A stretch of 64,000 bases of DNA. Origin: Ficedula albicollis (Eukaryota > Chordata > Aves > Passeriformes > Muscicapidae). Of the stretch, positions 13,331 to 29,018 are shown piece after piece; within the stretch, counting starts at the first letter, position 1, and every line of letters starts with the position of its first letter. The translations under genes were made by a program, and so were the position numbers. The notes below the pieces were generated by a model. That model was not told where the DNA came from. It saw only the letters and a list, made by a program, of their open reading frames with translations, and did no database searches. The stretch covers positions 52,349,510 to 52,413,509 of the forward strand of contig NC_021673.1 in assembly GCF_000247815.1 (NCBI RefSeq). The letters are read 5' to 3'.

Positions 13331-13402
13331 GAGAGGACGAAAGGGGTTTTCCTCAGCTGCCACAGCAGCGTGGGGATGGGAGAGGAGGCTCTTGGTTACA
13401 GG

Positions 13403-13968
<566 letters not shown>

Positions 13969-14057
13969 AGACACTCCCGCAGCACCGAAGCAGGCTCAGA
14001 GCCTCTCTCCTCATGTATTCATCACCTTTCAGCGGGAGGAAACGCTGCCACTGGCAG

Positions 14058-14966
<909 letters not shown>

Positions 14967-15245
14967 CGGGCGGCTGCGGAGCGGAGCGGCGGGGCGGTGT
15001 CGCGGTGCCGGGGAGCGGAGGCGCGCTGTCCCTGCTCGCTCCGCTGTCGGCTCCTGCCGCCCTCCCCGCCTCCCCCCACGCACAGCGCGGTTCCCCGAGC
15101 TCCAGCTGCTGGGATCCGAGACAGGTGGCCAGCAGGCAAGTCCTCCGAGCGGTCCTAGATCTGCTGGGCAGCGAGCACCATCCCGCCTGCAGAGAGCTGG
15201 GGCTGCGGGAGCCGCTAATGCAGATGTTGCCATTCGGTAATTAAT
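14967..15245. promoter_or_regulatory. CpG-island remnant, likely promoter region
   Basis: Dense CpG and GC content (for example GCGGAGCGGCGGGGCGG) contrasts sharply with the AT-rich surroundings. It lies upstream of the minus-strand first exon and fits a CpG-island promoter. It could also serve a plus-strand transcript: a weak donor-like ATTCG|GTAATT occurs near 15233-15243, but no plus-strand coding exon was identified. Confidence 0.65.
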
Positions 15246-17589
15246 TCTCAGCCCGAGAGCGAGCCAGGAAACAAGCTGCATTGAAGTATCACTATGCTTT
15301 TCACCTACAAGAGATGACGGAGACAACCTGGCCATATCCCAGCCGTATGCAGGGATGGGAGCCTGACTCTTCTTTCCCATCCCTCTCCAGCCCTTCTGCC
15401 CTTAAACAGCTGAACCGAAAGTTATTTCTCACCAGATACGGAAGAATAATGAGAGTAGGGAGTTATTCATGGATTATTTATTCTACAATCAATGAGGCAA
15501 AGAAAAATGAAAACAATTATTTCTCAGGTGTTATATAGAGAAAGCTGAGAAATGGAGAGGTATAATTTCTTTAGAGGAGCCCCAAAGCAGGGATAAATTA
15601 TTTTCAGTGACTAATACACATGCTGTTAACAAGTACCTGCTGTTATTTAGTGACTGTGATGAAGTGGTTAAGACCGTAGGATGAGATTTTCAGAAAGGCC
15701 TTGGGATATTAGGATCCTCAATCCTATTGCCTTTCAGAGGGAGTACAGTGCCTATGTTTTAGGTCACTTTGAAAGCTCATCCATACGTAATATGTGATAT
15801 CCCAGGAGAGCTGTGGCCTAGAGGTCTGGGCACAGCTCAGGACAAAGCTTAAATGCCAGTCCTGGGGAAAGTGTTTCTGTAATATTGTCCAACAGCCATA
15901 ATTTTTCCTCCTTGAGGTTTTCCCTCCCTTGGCTTATCCAAAATGAGTATTAATATATTAATATTTAAAATGCTTTCATAGAAGTAATGCCAATATGTCT
16001 ACAGCAAGTATGAAATCAGAAAGTACACTATGAATGATGTTTCATACTTATTTCTGGTTTTGAAAGAATAAATATTTCCATAGAGGCTCTGTTACCTCTT
16101 ACCTGCATCATCCTGAGCTCTTTGCAACACCCTCCCCTTTCCTTATAACCCACAGATACATTTTGATATCCTGTAATCATTAAGATAAGTGAGGTTTTTG
16201 GGAATTAACTAAGAACCAAATATTAATTAGTGACATTTAATTAGTTCAAAATTGCCTCTTTCCATAACTTCTTTCATGTTTACATCTTCTATTCCCCTCC
16301 TGCTGTTTATCCCACAATTTTTCAAGTTCTTAAACCTACATTTTCTTTTCTTTAGCTACCACTGATAGAGCTGATATAACATCACAAAGTGACTGCAGAT
16401 ATTCATGGAAAAAACTCTGACTGTGACATGCAAAAATTTTTACCACTTTCATTCTGAATTCTTGAAATCCTTTCATTGGTCTTTATAATTCACTTGAATT
16501 AGTAATAAACAGTTTCTCTGAGTAAGTACTTAAAGACTCAGCAGACCATTTTTCAAACAAAATTTCTGTTTCTTAAGGGTCTTCCAACAAGCACAACAAA
16601 AAACACACTTGCATGTTCACACTTTTATACCTATATACCTGAATATCAGCTACCTCATTAAGTCTTCCTCAGGACAAAAACCTTGACTTCATTTTAGTTG
16701 TTCAAACTTCACACTTGTTTAGCATATGATGACTGGGGTTTTCAAAAATGTACTCAAATTGACCGTAAGTACGTAGATATTTAAAACACATATATAAAGG
16801 ATAAGACAAGTAACTCAAAGCAGGAAGATTCATCAGGCTGGTTGGTGAATAAATATCTCAGTAATGGTGATAGTAGAAAATTTCCTTGTGGTTTGAGGCG
16901 GAAGAAACGGCGCAGATTATTGCATTTTTCCCCACCTTGGAATAGGATCAGTCCTTAAAAACTGCATAAAATATTTAAACTGTGTAGCAACAGAAATGAG
17001 TTGTGCAAGGGTAATGCAATTATTTTTAATATAGCCACAAGTGAGGCCTACAAAATCATTAACTTGGACTGATTCTGTCACACAAAAATCATTAGAAGGA
17101 TCTTCAGGCATTCTTTAGTCCTATAAAACAAGCTAACCATATAAACTCTTTTCTTTTCTTTTGTTTTTTTTCTTCTTCCTGGAGCATATTGTGAAATATA
17201 ACTTTACATGATTCAACAAATCCAAATTGAATATATTAACCTTTGCTACAAAAACATGGTCAAATTGTGTTAGGCCACAGTATGAAGTTATTAGATACTT
17301 CTATTCTTTCTCCTAACCTTTCTTTTCCAGAGTCTAAATGTGAGGGTGTTTCTAAGGAAGCAGTGAGACATGCCTGTGGTCTCAGCAGGGCACCTACAAG
17401 CTTTAGCACACCTATCCTGCAACTGTCAAGTGTTTGCAGATTGGGTCAACAGGGACATGTACCCCACTGTAGAGGTTAGGAAAGTGTCATAGCAGACTGG
17501 GACAGGCACACTAGCCAAGAGGTGCAGAAAGGATCTTCCATCAAAGCTACTCCCATAAGAAAATTAAATGTTCCTTATTTTTATTCCTT
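15246..17589. other. Upstream flank, no gene seen
   Basis: The sequence becomes AT-rich with no recognised exon or repeat family. It contains a small palindromic 'attaatatattaat' near 15950. Confidence 0.5.
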
Positions 17590-18120
17590 AAATCATAAAA
17601 TCACGTAATTGTTTAGGATGGGAAAAACCTTTAAGATTGTCAAGTCCAACCACTAGCCCAGCACTGCCATGGCCACTACTAAACCATGTCCCAAAGTGCC
17701 ACATCCGCATATCTTTTGAATATTTCCAGGGTGGTGACTCAACTACTTCCCTGGACAGTCTGTTCCCATGTTTGGCAACCCTTTTCATGAAGAGATTTTT
17801 CTCAGTATCTGATCTAAACCTGTCACAATGGGAGGCAACTTCCTCTTACTCAATTGCTTTTTTACTTGGGAGAAGAGACCAACCCCTGACTGGTTACAAC
17901 CTTCCTTACAGGGAGTTGTAGAGTGGTAAGGTCTCTCCTAAGCCTCTTTTTGTCCAGGCTGAGCACCTCCCTCGGCTGCTCCTCGTATGATTTACTGTTT
18001 ACACCCTTCCCCAGCCCTTCTCTAGAAATACTCCAGCACTTCAATATCTTTTTTGTAATGAGGGGCCCAAAACCAGCCAAAGAATTTGAGGTGCAGCCTC
18101 ACCAGTGCCAATTACCACTT
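17590..18120 (-). mobile_element. CR1 LINE 3' fragment
   Basis: Antisense copy of the CR1 3' region. From left to right it reads the complement of the 3' end ('aatcataaaatcacgtaattg', 'gtccaaccactagcccagcactgcca'), then the C-terminal ORF2 region ('ggtggtgactcaactacttccctgg', 'tcctctta', 'gagaagagaccaacccctgac') and 'gaggtgcagcctcaccagtgcc'. It is about 530 bases, 5'-truncated, with stops in every frame. It appears to be a different CR1 subfamily from the 2.7 kb copy. Confidence 0.9.
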
Positions 18121-19270
18121 CAACACTCCCAAAGCCTTAAAAAGTAGAGAGATGTTCCAGGCAACTGGTGAAACGTCCCTGACAATTAGAAAGATACTAC
18201 AGTGCTAAAAGATTCCAGTTATTACAGCTGTACACAAATTTTATTGAGCTTAATGGAAATTGTACGCACATATTGATGAATGAATAGATCATTCTGAATT
18301 TACTAGAGCTGTCAAGCAATGCCTGCTAAATGGAGTTCATCCTGGATAGAGCTATATTTACAGTATGTGAATGTCAAGAGGGAAAACACAATGTCAGAAA
18401 GCTAGAAAGGATAATTAAGAATTTCAAATTCTGGTGGGACCAAATGGCATCCAATAAAATGATCAATTGGGAACACAGAAGAAAATGAGCCAACTTGAAA
18501 AAGGACATGCAACTCTTGAATTAATACTGAAAAGTAAAGATCAAACTTCTTTATGCCTAATAAACTACCATTTTAAAATATTGTTTCCCTTTTATATTTT
18601 TGGCTTCCCTAGCCATCTTCATGGTAGAGCTCTAAAACTCCTCTGTAGCAGAATTCCTATCCAAGTCTCTAGAATGTTAAATATGAGGACAACACAGGAA
18701 AGACAAATGCAATGTATTTCAAATTATGACCAAACAAGTTTTTATGATCACATGCACAGAATGAAATGCCAGATAATGGACAGCTCTATTACTGGAGGAA
18801 GTCAAGGGTTTATAAAGAACAACATGGGGTATTCTACTGGGAGTGTTGATACTCATGAGTATTTCTCTTAGGGAAAAGGGGTCACATGAAAATTATGATC
18901 CATCTGCCCATGGAAAGCTGTAAAGACCTGAGGAAAATAATTATTTTTCAGAAATGTAAGGAAAGTCTTTTCTAATCTTAATGCGTCTGAAAAAAAAAGA
19001 TGAAGGTGCATTGGCAGAAAAGACATAGCTTTGACCATGAGTTTTGGCTGACCATGAGTTAATTATTGTAATTTTATTAAAACAACAAGCAGATAAAAAA
19101 AAGGAAATATGTATTTCTACAGATACCAAAATAAATTGAAGATGTTCAGAAGTTCAGAAGCTTTATGTCCCTGTATCATTTGTAGTCTAAAATGTACTTA
19201 AGACAGTATCTACTTTTAGAAATTTCTTTTTTGATATCATGATCTCTATTAATCTGCACTGCATAATGAA
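18121..19270. other. Unique DNA, no gene supported
   Basis: A 134-codon open frame starts at 18467 on the plus strand. It matches no family I recognise, has poor start context and AT-driven residues. It is treated as chance. Confidence 0.45.
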
Positions 19271-19274
19271 ACAA

Positions 19275-19690
19275 TTTGACAACAAGTTATGAGGAGCAGT
19301 TGAGGTCTCTTGGTTTGCTCTGCCTGGAGAGAAGGAGACTGAGAGGAGAGCTCATTGTGGTCTTCAACATCATCAGGAGGGGAAGCAGAGGGGCAGGTAC
19401 AAATCACTTCACTCTCGTGACCAGTGACCCAAGAGAATGGCATGAAACTGAGATAGGGATGGTTTAGTTTGGATATCAGGAAAAAGTTTTTCACCCAGCA
19501 GCTGTTTGGGCACTGGCACAGGCTCCTCAGGGAAGTGGTCACAGCACCAGCCTGACAGAGTTTAGGAAGTGTTTGGGCAATGCTCTCAGGCACATGATGA
19601 GACTCTTGGGGTGTCCTGTGCAGGGCCAAGAGTTGGACTTGGTGATCCTCAAGGGTCCCTTCCAACTCAGCAGATTCTGTGATTCTAGGG
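19275..19690 (+). mobile_element. CR1 LINE 3' fragment (J/E-like subfamily)
   Basis: Sense-strand CR1 3' part. It begins with 'tatgaggagcagttgagg', passes 'ctggagagaaggagactgagaggagagct', 'cactggcacaggctcctcagggaagtggtcacagc' and the tail 'ttggggtgtcctgtgcagggcc ... ggtcccttccaactcagcagattctgtgattct'. It is non-coding. The tail is the left part of the 254-bp tandem duplication that follows, so a second tail copy lies at 19851-19945. Confidence 0.88.
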
Positions 19691-20104
19691 TTAAATAATT
19701 GTCTAGGTGCATCATTTAAGTGCATGTAAAGAAAGAAAAGCCTTGCTAAAGGAAAATATCTTTTTGCTAAACCAAATTTCAAATTTCATTAACATAACAG
19801 TATTATAGTTGTTCCCTTTCCTTACCATATCTGGCCTCAGTTTTTCTTCTATGAGACTCTTGGGGTGTCCTGTGCAGGGCCAAGAGTTGGACTTGGTGAT
19901 CCTCAAGGGTCCCTTCCAACTCAGCAGATTCTGTGATTCTAGGGTTAAATAATTGTCTAGGTGCATCATTTAAGTGCATGTAAAGAAAGAAAAGCCTTGC
20001 TAAAGGAAAATATCTTTTTGCTAAACCAAATTTCAAATTTCATTAACATAACAGTATTATAGTTGTTCCCTTTCCTTACCATATCTGGCCTCAGTTTTTC
20101 TTCT
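19597..20104. repeat. 254-bp tandem duplication (two copies)
   Basis: 19597-19850 and 19851-20104 abut directly and appear identical by eye. The unit contains the last ~95 bases of the CR1 fragment plus ~160 bases of unique flank, so duplication occurred after CR1 insertion. The lack of divergence implies a very recent event or an assembly error. Confidence 0.93.
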
Positions 20105-21257
20105 TAATTCAGTTTAGACCATTTCATAGGCAATCCATGGATGCGTAGAAGAAGCTCTATATTGAAAAAATGCGCAGAAAGTGAATTATAGTAATATTAC
20201 CAAAAGCTATTGCAATTACATTGAAAATACTTCAGCCACCTTTAAAGGAGAAATCAAAATCAATCTGGAACATTTCCATCTGCTATTTGTGGTGCAGGAA
20301 AAAAGGGATCCTTTCACTAATGCACAGCTTGCAAGGTAAATGCCAGAGAAGAGACTGTCAGCTCTTCTTAGACTATCATTTATGTCTGGATGAGGAGATT
20401 TCATGTGACTTGAAGGTTTTTCTGAAGACAAGTTCATAGCAACACTTGGGAGAATGCAGTAAATACTTCCACAGCGAAGTAATATTTGTGAAAAATTTGT
20501 GTATTTTTAGACATATTTTAATGCAAATTAGCAGCTGAAAACATGGAAAAGAGTCCAGCATAATCTTATGCAATTTCTTTCCTTAAACAGACAGTAATCT
20601 ACAGCCCTTATCTTGGGAACTTCTTTGGGAAAGGTTTTGAAATAATTCACAACTAGTAGCTTTAAACCACTGCTTTACTTTAAATAATTTGTGTTACTGA
20701 AGATATAGTCTCATTATCTCCTCAATACATATTTAACAGATTGGAAGAGGTTAGCAGAGTAATGCACTAAAGTTACTGAAGCATTTAAGCATTCTGAGAA
20801 AAAATATATTTGTCTCCCTGTTATGTTGTCCACATCATTTGGTCTCAATTACCACACTAATAAACCAGTTATCTTCATCTCCTAGTATAGATAACATATG
20901 GATACTTGACCATAAAAGTGGTTTAAAATACTGCCATGCACTCTGTCTTATACTGGGAGTATCCAGAGTCCTCTTGAACCACATTATAAATTTTTTCTTA
21001 CAATTGATTGTGGTATGGTACTTGGTGCTTCAGTTACACAGGAAACTCCAGTAATTCTTTGTTATGACTCCAGAACTGCCTCTTATTAAATGTCTACAGT
21101 GCATCTAGTACAGAGCAGGGTTTCAGTCATGACTGAAGCTCCTGCATAATACCCAAACCCAATTATACCTAAAGATAAATGCATATTGCTTTGCCTGTCT
21201 GCACACTTGCCTGTCAGATAAATTCCTATGCATTCCCTGTGTTTCTGTGGGTTTCTT
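20105..21257. other. Unique DNA, no gene seen
   Basis: AT-rich sequence with no exon, RNA gene or known repeat recognised. Confidence 0.5.
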
Positions 21258-21935
21258 CCTTTCTTTCTTTCTCTCTTTCTCTCTTTCTCTCTTTCTCTCT
21301 TTCTCTCTTTCTCTCTTTCTCTCTTTCTCTCTTTCTCTCTTTCTCTCTTTCTCTCTTTCTCTCTTTCTCTCTTTCTCTCTTTCTCTCTTTCTCTCTTTCT
21401 CTCTTTCTCTCTTTCTCTCTTTCTCTCTTTCTCTCTTTCTCTCTTTCTCTCTTTCTCTCTTTCTCTCTTTCTCTCTTTCTCTCTTTCTCTCTTTCTCTCT
21501 TTCTCTCTTTCTCTCTTTCTCTCTTTCTCTCTTTCTCTCTTTCTCTCTTTCTCTCTTTCTCTCTTTCTCTCTTTCTCTCTTTCTCTCTTTCTCTCTTTCT
21601 CTCTTTCTCTCTTTCTCTCTTTCTCTCTTTCTCTCTTTCTCTCTTTCTCTCTTTCTCTCTTTCTCTCTTTCTCTCTTTCTCTCTTTCTCTCTTTCTCTCT
21701 TTCTCTCTTTCTCTCTTTCTCTCTTTCTCTCTTTCTCTCTTTCTCTCTTTCTCTCTTTCTCTCTTTCTCTCTTTCTCTCTTTCTCTCTTTCTCTCTTTCT
21801 CTCTTTCTCTCTTTCTCTCTTTCTCTCTTTCTCTCTTTCTCTCTTTCTCTCTTTCTCTCTTTCTCTCTTTCTCTCTTTCTCTCTTTCTCTCTTTCTCTCT
21901 TTCTCTCTTTCTCTCTTTCTCTCTTTCTCTCTTTC
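21258..21935. repeat. (TTTCTCTC)n minisatellite
   Basis: About 83 near-perfect copies of an 8-bp pyrimidine unit, entered through CTTTCTTTC and left through CTTTCTTTTTTTC. The opposite strand is pure purine (GAGAGAAA), so triplex (H-DNA) formation is possible. Every frame across it is an open Ser/Leu/Phe or Arg/Glu/Lys repeat without coding meaning. Confidence 0.97.
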
Positions 21936-24900
21936 TTTTTTTCTTCTAAGCTTCCAATTTCAAACAAAGTCTGCCATTAAGAACGTTAATTGTACGAAAA
22001 TTGGCAATCTGGGCACTTTTTCAAAAACTGAAATGGTTAGATAATTTTTGTGCTAACTTTAGGAAGCTGCTTGCTGGGGCTATGCAAGCATAGTAACTCC
22101 TTGGGCTTCAGTGGAGTTTCTGAGCTGTGGAAGAGCTGCAGCCAAGCCTAGCCTGATCAGATCAGCCTGCAGCTCACAGTGGAGCTACTCTATCTAATGA
22201 CTTGAAGAACCTTCCCACTGACCAGTTGGAGGTTTTCATTATGGCCACCCACCCTCCTACTTTAAATGGAAAAATAGACAGTGTAGGTTTTTGGTGAATG
22301 AGATTTTGTGTTAGCTGGTGCAGTGTTCTGAAAAAACACTATTTGTTTTATTGTCATATTGATAAAAATTGCAAACTACTGTAGTAGCTATGTCCTGAAA
22401 AAGAGGTGGCTTATTCATGTCTTGTTCAGAGTAGTCCCACTCCAGTCTGCCTGCTCTTCTTTTAGGGAAATCGTTCAGGAGAATGCAGTAGTATATAATG
22501 AAAGTCCATGCCTATACAACAAAAGTGCTCACACAAATATTGTGAGCACAAATGATTGCCATATTTCAGTAGCCATTTTGGAAGTAAGGATGAAACTGAG
22601 AATGAAATTACCTCTGTAGTAATGACAAGGGAATGAAGCCAAAGTATAAATTGCAGGGCTGTACCACGATTTTTTTCCCCCATCTTTGCTTCCACACTTA
22701 GATCTCAAAAGCAAACAGGAAGCCTTATCAGGAGGCACACAATATGAAGAGCTCTCTGATGTGTGAATCCACATCTGCGACCACCCTTAATGGCATGCAG
22801 AGCAGAGGCCTCTCATAATGACCACTTCAGCTTAATTTATAAGCAGCCATGTTCTGGATTTAGCATCTCTAGGTTTTAATCTGTACATTGCAAAACAACC
22901 TGAGTTTATTGCCTGGAGTTAGGAAGCATCTAATCAAAGGCATGATTTTAAAATCCTTTCTACAATCAATGCAGCAAACTGTCATGTGCCTTGCTAAACA
23001 GCAGTAGGAGAGGTGCAGCAGACTGTCAGCACACACAGCAAACTAAAAGACACCATAATAACCCTGTGTGTGATGACACTTGCAACAGCCGCCACAACGC
23101 ACCCTGAAAGTGCCATCCGCTCTGGTACCACGTGAAACACTTTTTGAGCATGTTTCCTCTAGTTTGGAGATGAGAAGTCTCCCTAACCAAGGCAAGAGGG
23201 TTCTAAAAAACGCCTCAAAAACTGACCGGATATGAGAGACCACAGAATTGTGAAGAAGCCTGTGGCTAAGCTGCCTTTTTCACAAATCAGGGGATTTAGT
23301 ACCAGCCCACCACAAGGTTCCATTACCTCCTAGAGCCCAGAATATATATCACTGTGCAAGTATGTGTGTGTACCACTCACTCACACAAACAAAAACTTAA
23401 TGTCACATGTTTAATAAGTCATGTACATATAAAGCAAACTGCAAATATCTGTTATAGAAGGGCAAGCTTATTATTAAAATAAAACTAAACTAAAATAAAA
23501 ATATTATAAAATAAAAAATAATGACCACTGGATAGTCTTCATTAATAAGAAAACAAGTCTGGAAGAGACCACCCAAGTCATATCGGTTGCCCAGATTTAT
23601 CTCCAAGGTAAACTCCCATTTCCTTTCAAGTACAAATCCTTTTCACAGTATTAATGAAATATAGGGTAGTTTGGAGATACTTTCTGTGAGGCATGGCTAA
23701 TAAAAATCACTTAGCTTTACAACATTTTTTTATCTTTTAGGAAGTATTAAGCATTAAAAAATACATTTACTTTATAAAACAGTTATACTTCTTGATCTTA
23801 TCTCATTGTCTAATTAAAAATCAGGAAAAAGTCACATAAGGCAGACCAAAGTCCTACAATGGTGCACAAATTTTTATCTCTGAATGCATTGGTAAGAAAA
23901 GGTGCTTAGATTACTGTAAGTTACTCACTACAATGTGGTGTGTAATAAATGAACAATAATTTATTCTCCACAGCATCTAAGGATTTCAAAGCATCATACA
24001 AATACTGAATTAAGCTTCCCAACAAGATAAGTAAATATCATAACCGTGTAAAGAAAAATAACAGAAATCTATGCAGTGTCCAAAATCACCCATATTCCAA
24101 CTGTTGCAAAAAAGATTCACTGGCTCTGGGACCAAACACAAGCTTTTAAAGCCAGACAGAAAAATCAGCAAGAGCTATGCCTCTTGTCCTACAGGGCAAG
24201 TTGCCCTATCAAGGCAAGTGAACTGAAAGTGCTCCATTAGTACTTTGATGGAGATGGCAGAGAGTACAAGAGAGTATGAAAGATTTAATCATCAGAAACA
24301 CACTCTAAGAGGGAAAGGCAGAAGAACCAAAGTGAAAAGTACTTTAAAAGGAATCAAAGGAACATGATGACTACAGCTAACAAGCTAATGCCTTTTGCTA
24401 CCCATAAAAAAGCATCATAGAGTTATAGGTGAACCAGATGAAACTAGTAGTATAAATGTTCATAATTTACAGAGTACACACATTTTTGTTGTGCATCATT
24501 CAAAAGTGATAGAGTGTTATTTTGTAGAAATTTCTGCATTTCATAGAAATGACTTGAGTGCAGGGAGGAATTTAATAGAACCACTTTTAACTTTTGAACA
24601 CTGAAAAATCTTCAATATCCCAGCCAAAAAACCTTGAAATGTGTTGAAGTCTGTATGGCTGTACTATGCAAAAGAAAAATGAAGAGAAAACTATTTTATT
24701 TCCACTTTAAAAAAACCTTGAACTGTGGCAAATATTTAGAACCAAGAAGAATGCAATCTCTTAAGAACTAAAAGGAATGCAATCTAATTATGAGTGCTGC
24801 TGTGATAAAAGCACTGAATCCTACTGTGTTTGCAGCTCCATGAGGAAGCAAGGTCTCATTGTTCTGCCCACAGACATGCCTGCAAATGTAGGAGAAAATT

Positions 24901-27313
24901 TGATGCAAAGAAAAGACTGAAACCCTATTCTATACTCACCCATCTCACAGCAGTGATTCAGTTGCTTTCCACTTCGACCTCTAGCAAACACCACTCTGTA
25001 TGAGACTGGTAGGATATGTCATTAACATTCTGAAAAGCTGTAAATACAACACAACCTGTTTTCTAGGTGCTCTCCATTCACATGGATGCTTCTCCATCAG
25101 CTTGTGGACTTCTTGCTTAGAGGTTGTGCAGCAGCAAAATTTTAACCCACTGTGCATGTACTGATACAATCAGTTCCAGGACATGTCTTAGTCACATTTC
25201 TTTCATGCCAGGTATCTGCAAAACTGGCAGCTCTGATGATGCTTCAGAAGCACCTACAGCATTTATAGACACACTCAAAGGGGATATTTTGACAACTCAG
25301 ATTGAAAAATCCATTCTTCCCAGAACAAGTGCATCTTTTGTTCATTAGTGTTCTGTTCAGCTCGGTTGACCTTGGTTTTATTTCAAACCTTGATTGCTGT
25401 AACATTCGCTCTGCTGCTCAGCCAGCAGTCTATAGGATTTCACAAGGAAATGGTTAGAAGGAAAAAAAAGGATGGCATCTTTCTCCCTCTCAGATCAAGG
25501 AATGGTTCAGCTGAATATAGACATCTAACTTTGAACTTGTCACTTTAGTCTTCCTTTACTCTTGACAGAGAGCTAGACAGTATTGCCAGTATCATCTCAG
25601 ATAAGATTCATGTTACTCTAAACTAGATGTTTCCACATGATCAGATGAGTCAAGCACCATTAAAGTTCCTCTCCTTTAACTACAGGAGTACCTGGCACAG
25701 CTGTAGACAGTGAAACATGGGCATTAGAACAGAAATTCTGTTGTTCCACAGAGTCTGCTTTACCTCTGTGTCTACTCACACTGTGCTGGCTTACTCATTT
25801 GAAGGTGAGCATAACCACATTGAAAATAGTGGGATCAAATTGGAAATTGTGAAGCATCTTGCATAGCAAGTTGCTTCAAGTGCCATTGCCTAATAAGAAT
25901 GGCTAAGATTTTAAATTTGCTACTTAACACCAAGACTAAATTTTTGTAGTTAGCAAGAAATTACATGAATACCAATAATAATTATAATAAAAACCCACAA
26001 GACTCCACAAAACTAAGATTGCTTCACAATATAAATAACAGAGAAAAAGAAAAAATATTATCATTGGACAAATCAAAGAGAATACTTAATTTAGCAATAA
26101 AATAGTAGGTACTCTACAGTTTTGCAGCTCATGAGGAACTAAAGGAGGGAGATGGTTGTGCTGGCTTTTTCTTGGTTTTCAGTCTATTTCTTTTTGCTTT
26201 GTTTTTATCATAGATTAATTACAGGAATTCCCTGTAATTAATGCACATACTGGGTGGACAAAAGCATTAATATAGTAATTTTTATGTGGCTAGGTCCCAC
26301 CCAAATAGCAGATTTTTCATTGCAATAACACCTTGCAATTAATCCAAATGAGGAGGAAAAAAAAAAGGCTTGTTTTATTTTTTAAGGAAGTAAGCTTTTC
26401 AAGGAGATCATGTGTGGTCTGCTACTGTCTTTCAAGAAAAGTTTCATTATAGTCGCTATTTTGCTTTCAAAATGGAAACAAAAGAAAATTCCTTGGTCTT
26501 TACTTCTTCTTTCAGAAACCCAAATGTCATGCTATACTAGTCTATGCACCAGTCTACTCTCTCCTCAAGAGGCCTTCCAACATTTCCATTATTTTATCAT
26601 CAACTCTCAAAGCAAAACATAAAAGAATTGGAGATACTGAATCCTTGGCTCTGAGGGATTGCTGATCAACAAGAAATACAGCAATTTGATTTCCCAACAA
26701 GACCCCAAAGTCTTCCCTGCTGTACTGGCAATTATAGACTAGTACAATTTTCACCTCCATAGATGCACAGTAAACCCTTCTTTCATTTTCTAGTGACAGT
26801 CTAGATATGCTTAATCACTTCTTCCTCTCCAGCCTGTGCAAGAAAAAAAACAACAAAACAATTAAAATCCTATGCGTGCATACAATACTCATGGTATTTC
26901 CAAATTCCTTTGACAGCTAGGAAAGGTGTTTGGTTGACATTCTCTGTAATACCAAAACAAAATCATAGCTCATTACACTGAGCCGATGTTTGCTGCATAG
27001 AGGGAGCATTTGGATTGGTTTGCCTTTCATAGTTTACTCTGCCTTCCTTTACTTCTCAATTACCAAATCCCTCACTGGCTTCATGGTGAGCTGGGCTCAG
27101 TCTGTGATCCTGTAGAGCTTATATTGTCTTGCTTGTATCTTACTGACATAGTTTATAGTAGCGCTGGGGAAAACACTCCATGATAACTGGCTGCCTAACT
27201 CTATTTTCCAGTGTCGCTTGAGAACACACACTTCTTACTTGGTCAGTTCCATCTTTACATGAAGCTTGATTGCTGAATAAGAAGTCCACTCCATGGATCT
27301 GTCACTTTATTGT
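21936..27313. other. Unique AT-rich DNA, no gene seen
   Basis: No exon or known interspersed repeat could be supported in these 5.4 kb. A short phrase at 23555-23580 ('tctggaagagaccacccaagtca') vaguely resembles a CR1 3' end but is too short to call. Local AT-rich tracts occur near 23475-23525. Confidence 0.45.
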
Positions 27314-27502
27314 ACTAAGCAAAACTGACACACATCCCAACCCACCATAAATTTATTTACCCAGAAAGTAATCAGGGCTGATAGGTGGTAGAAAAATCCT
27401 ACAAGATCACTAAGCAAAACTGACACACATCCCAACCCATCATAAATTTATTTACCCAGAAAGTAATCAGGCTGATAGGTGGTAGAAAAATCCTACAAGA
27501 TC
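27314..27502. repeat. 95/94-bp tandem duplication
   Basis: 27314-27408 and 27409-27502, beginning 'actaagcaaaactgacac', abut directly. They differ by one substitution (cccacc versus cccatc) and one G deletion (cagggctg versus caggctg). Confidence 0.92.
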
Positions 27503-27870
27503 ATATGAAGGACAGTAATTTCCTGATTGGCATCAAAGACCAGAAGAGCTTTCCTGATCTATTAATTTAAATCCCCTCCGGTTTCAAGAATTCCACCTTA
27601 AATTTTCTTAACTTTTTTTTTCTTATTATTTTTATTTTTGGAAAATTGAATCAGAATGTTCTAATGATCAAGAACCTTCTTTGAATTTTCAGCCAAAATA
27701 GCTTTATGGTGGCTTATGTGCATTTGCTCCTGTGCTAACATTACCCCTTATCTAAAAATTGTTCTTAAATCCCAGGTAGATTAATAATAAGACAAATTGT
27801 TGAAACTTTAAATGTTTGGTTGCAATATGGGTGGAAAAATGGGTGTAAATAAAACGGGTGTAAAAATATT

Positions 27871-27871
<1 letters not shown>

Positions 27872-27936
<65 letters not shown>
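27872..27936. repeat. (ATA)n microsatellite
   Basis: About 21 copies of ATA/TAA, followed by an interrupted AT-rich segment (27937-27959) that leads straight into a long G run. Confidence 0.95.
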
Positions 27937-27937
<1 letters not shown>

Positions 27938-27959
27938 TATATTATTATAAGAATAATAA

Positions 27960-28952
<993 letters not shown>

Positions 28953-29017
<65 letters not shown>
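28953..29017. repeat. 65-base poly-G run
   Basis: Pure G between 'tctgttcagttt' and 'tgctggtggggacg'. It is again G on the plus strand. Confidence 0.95.

Positions 29018-29018
<1 letters not shown>

Noticed and set aside
18467..18871. 134-codon plus-strand ORF
   Set aside because: No recognisable domain, no splice or promoter context, and composition typical of AT-rich chance frames.
21086..22044. 250-293 codon frames of Ser/Leu/Phe or Arg/Glu/Lys repeats
   Set aside because: Produced by the 8-bp pyrimidine array; all frames are open because the unit contains no stop.
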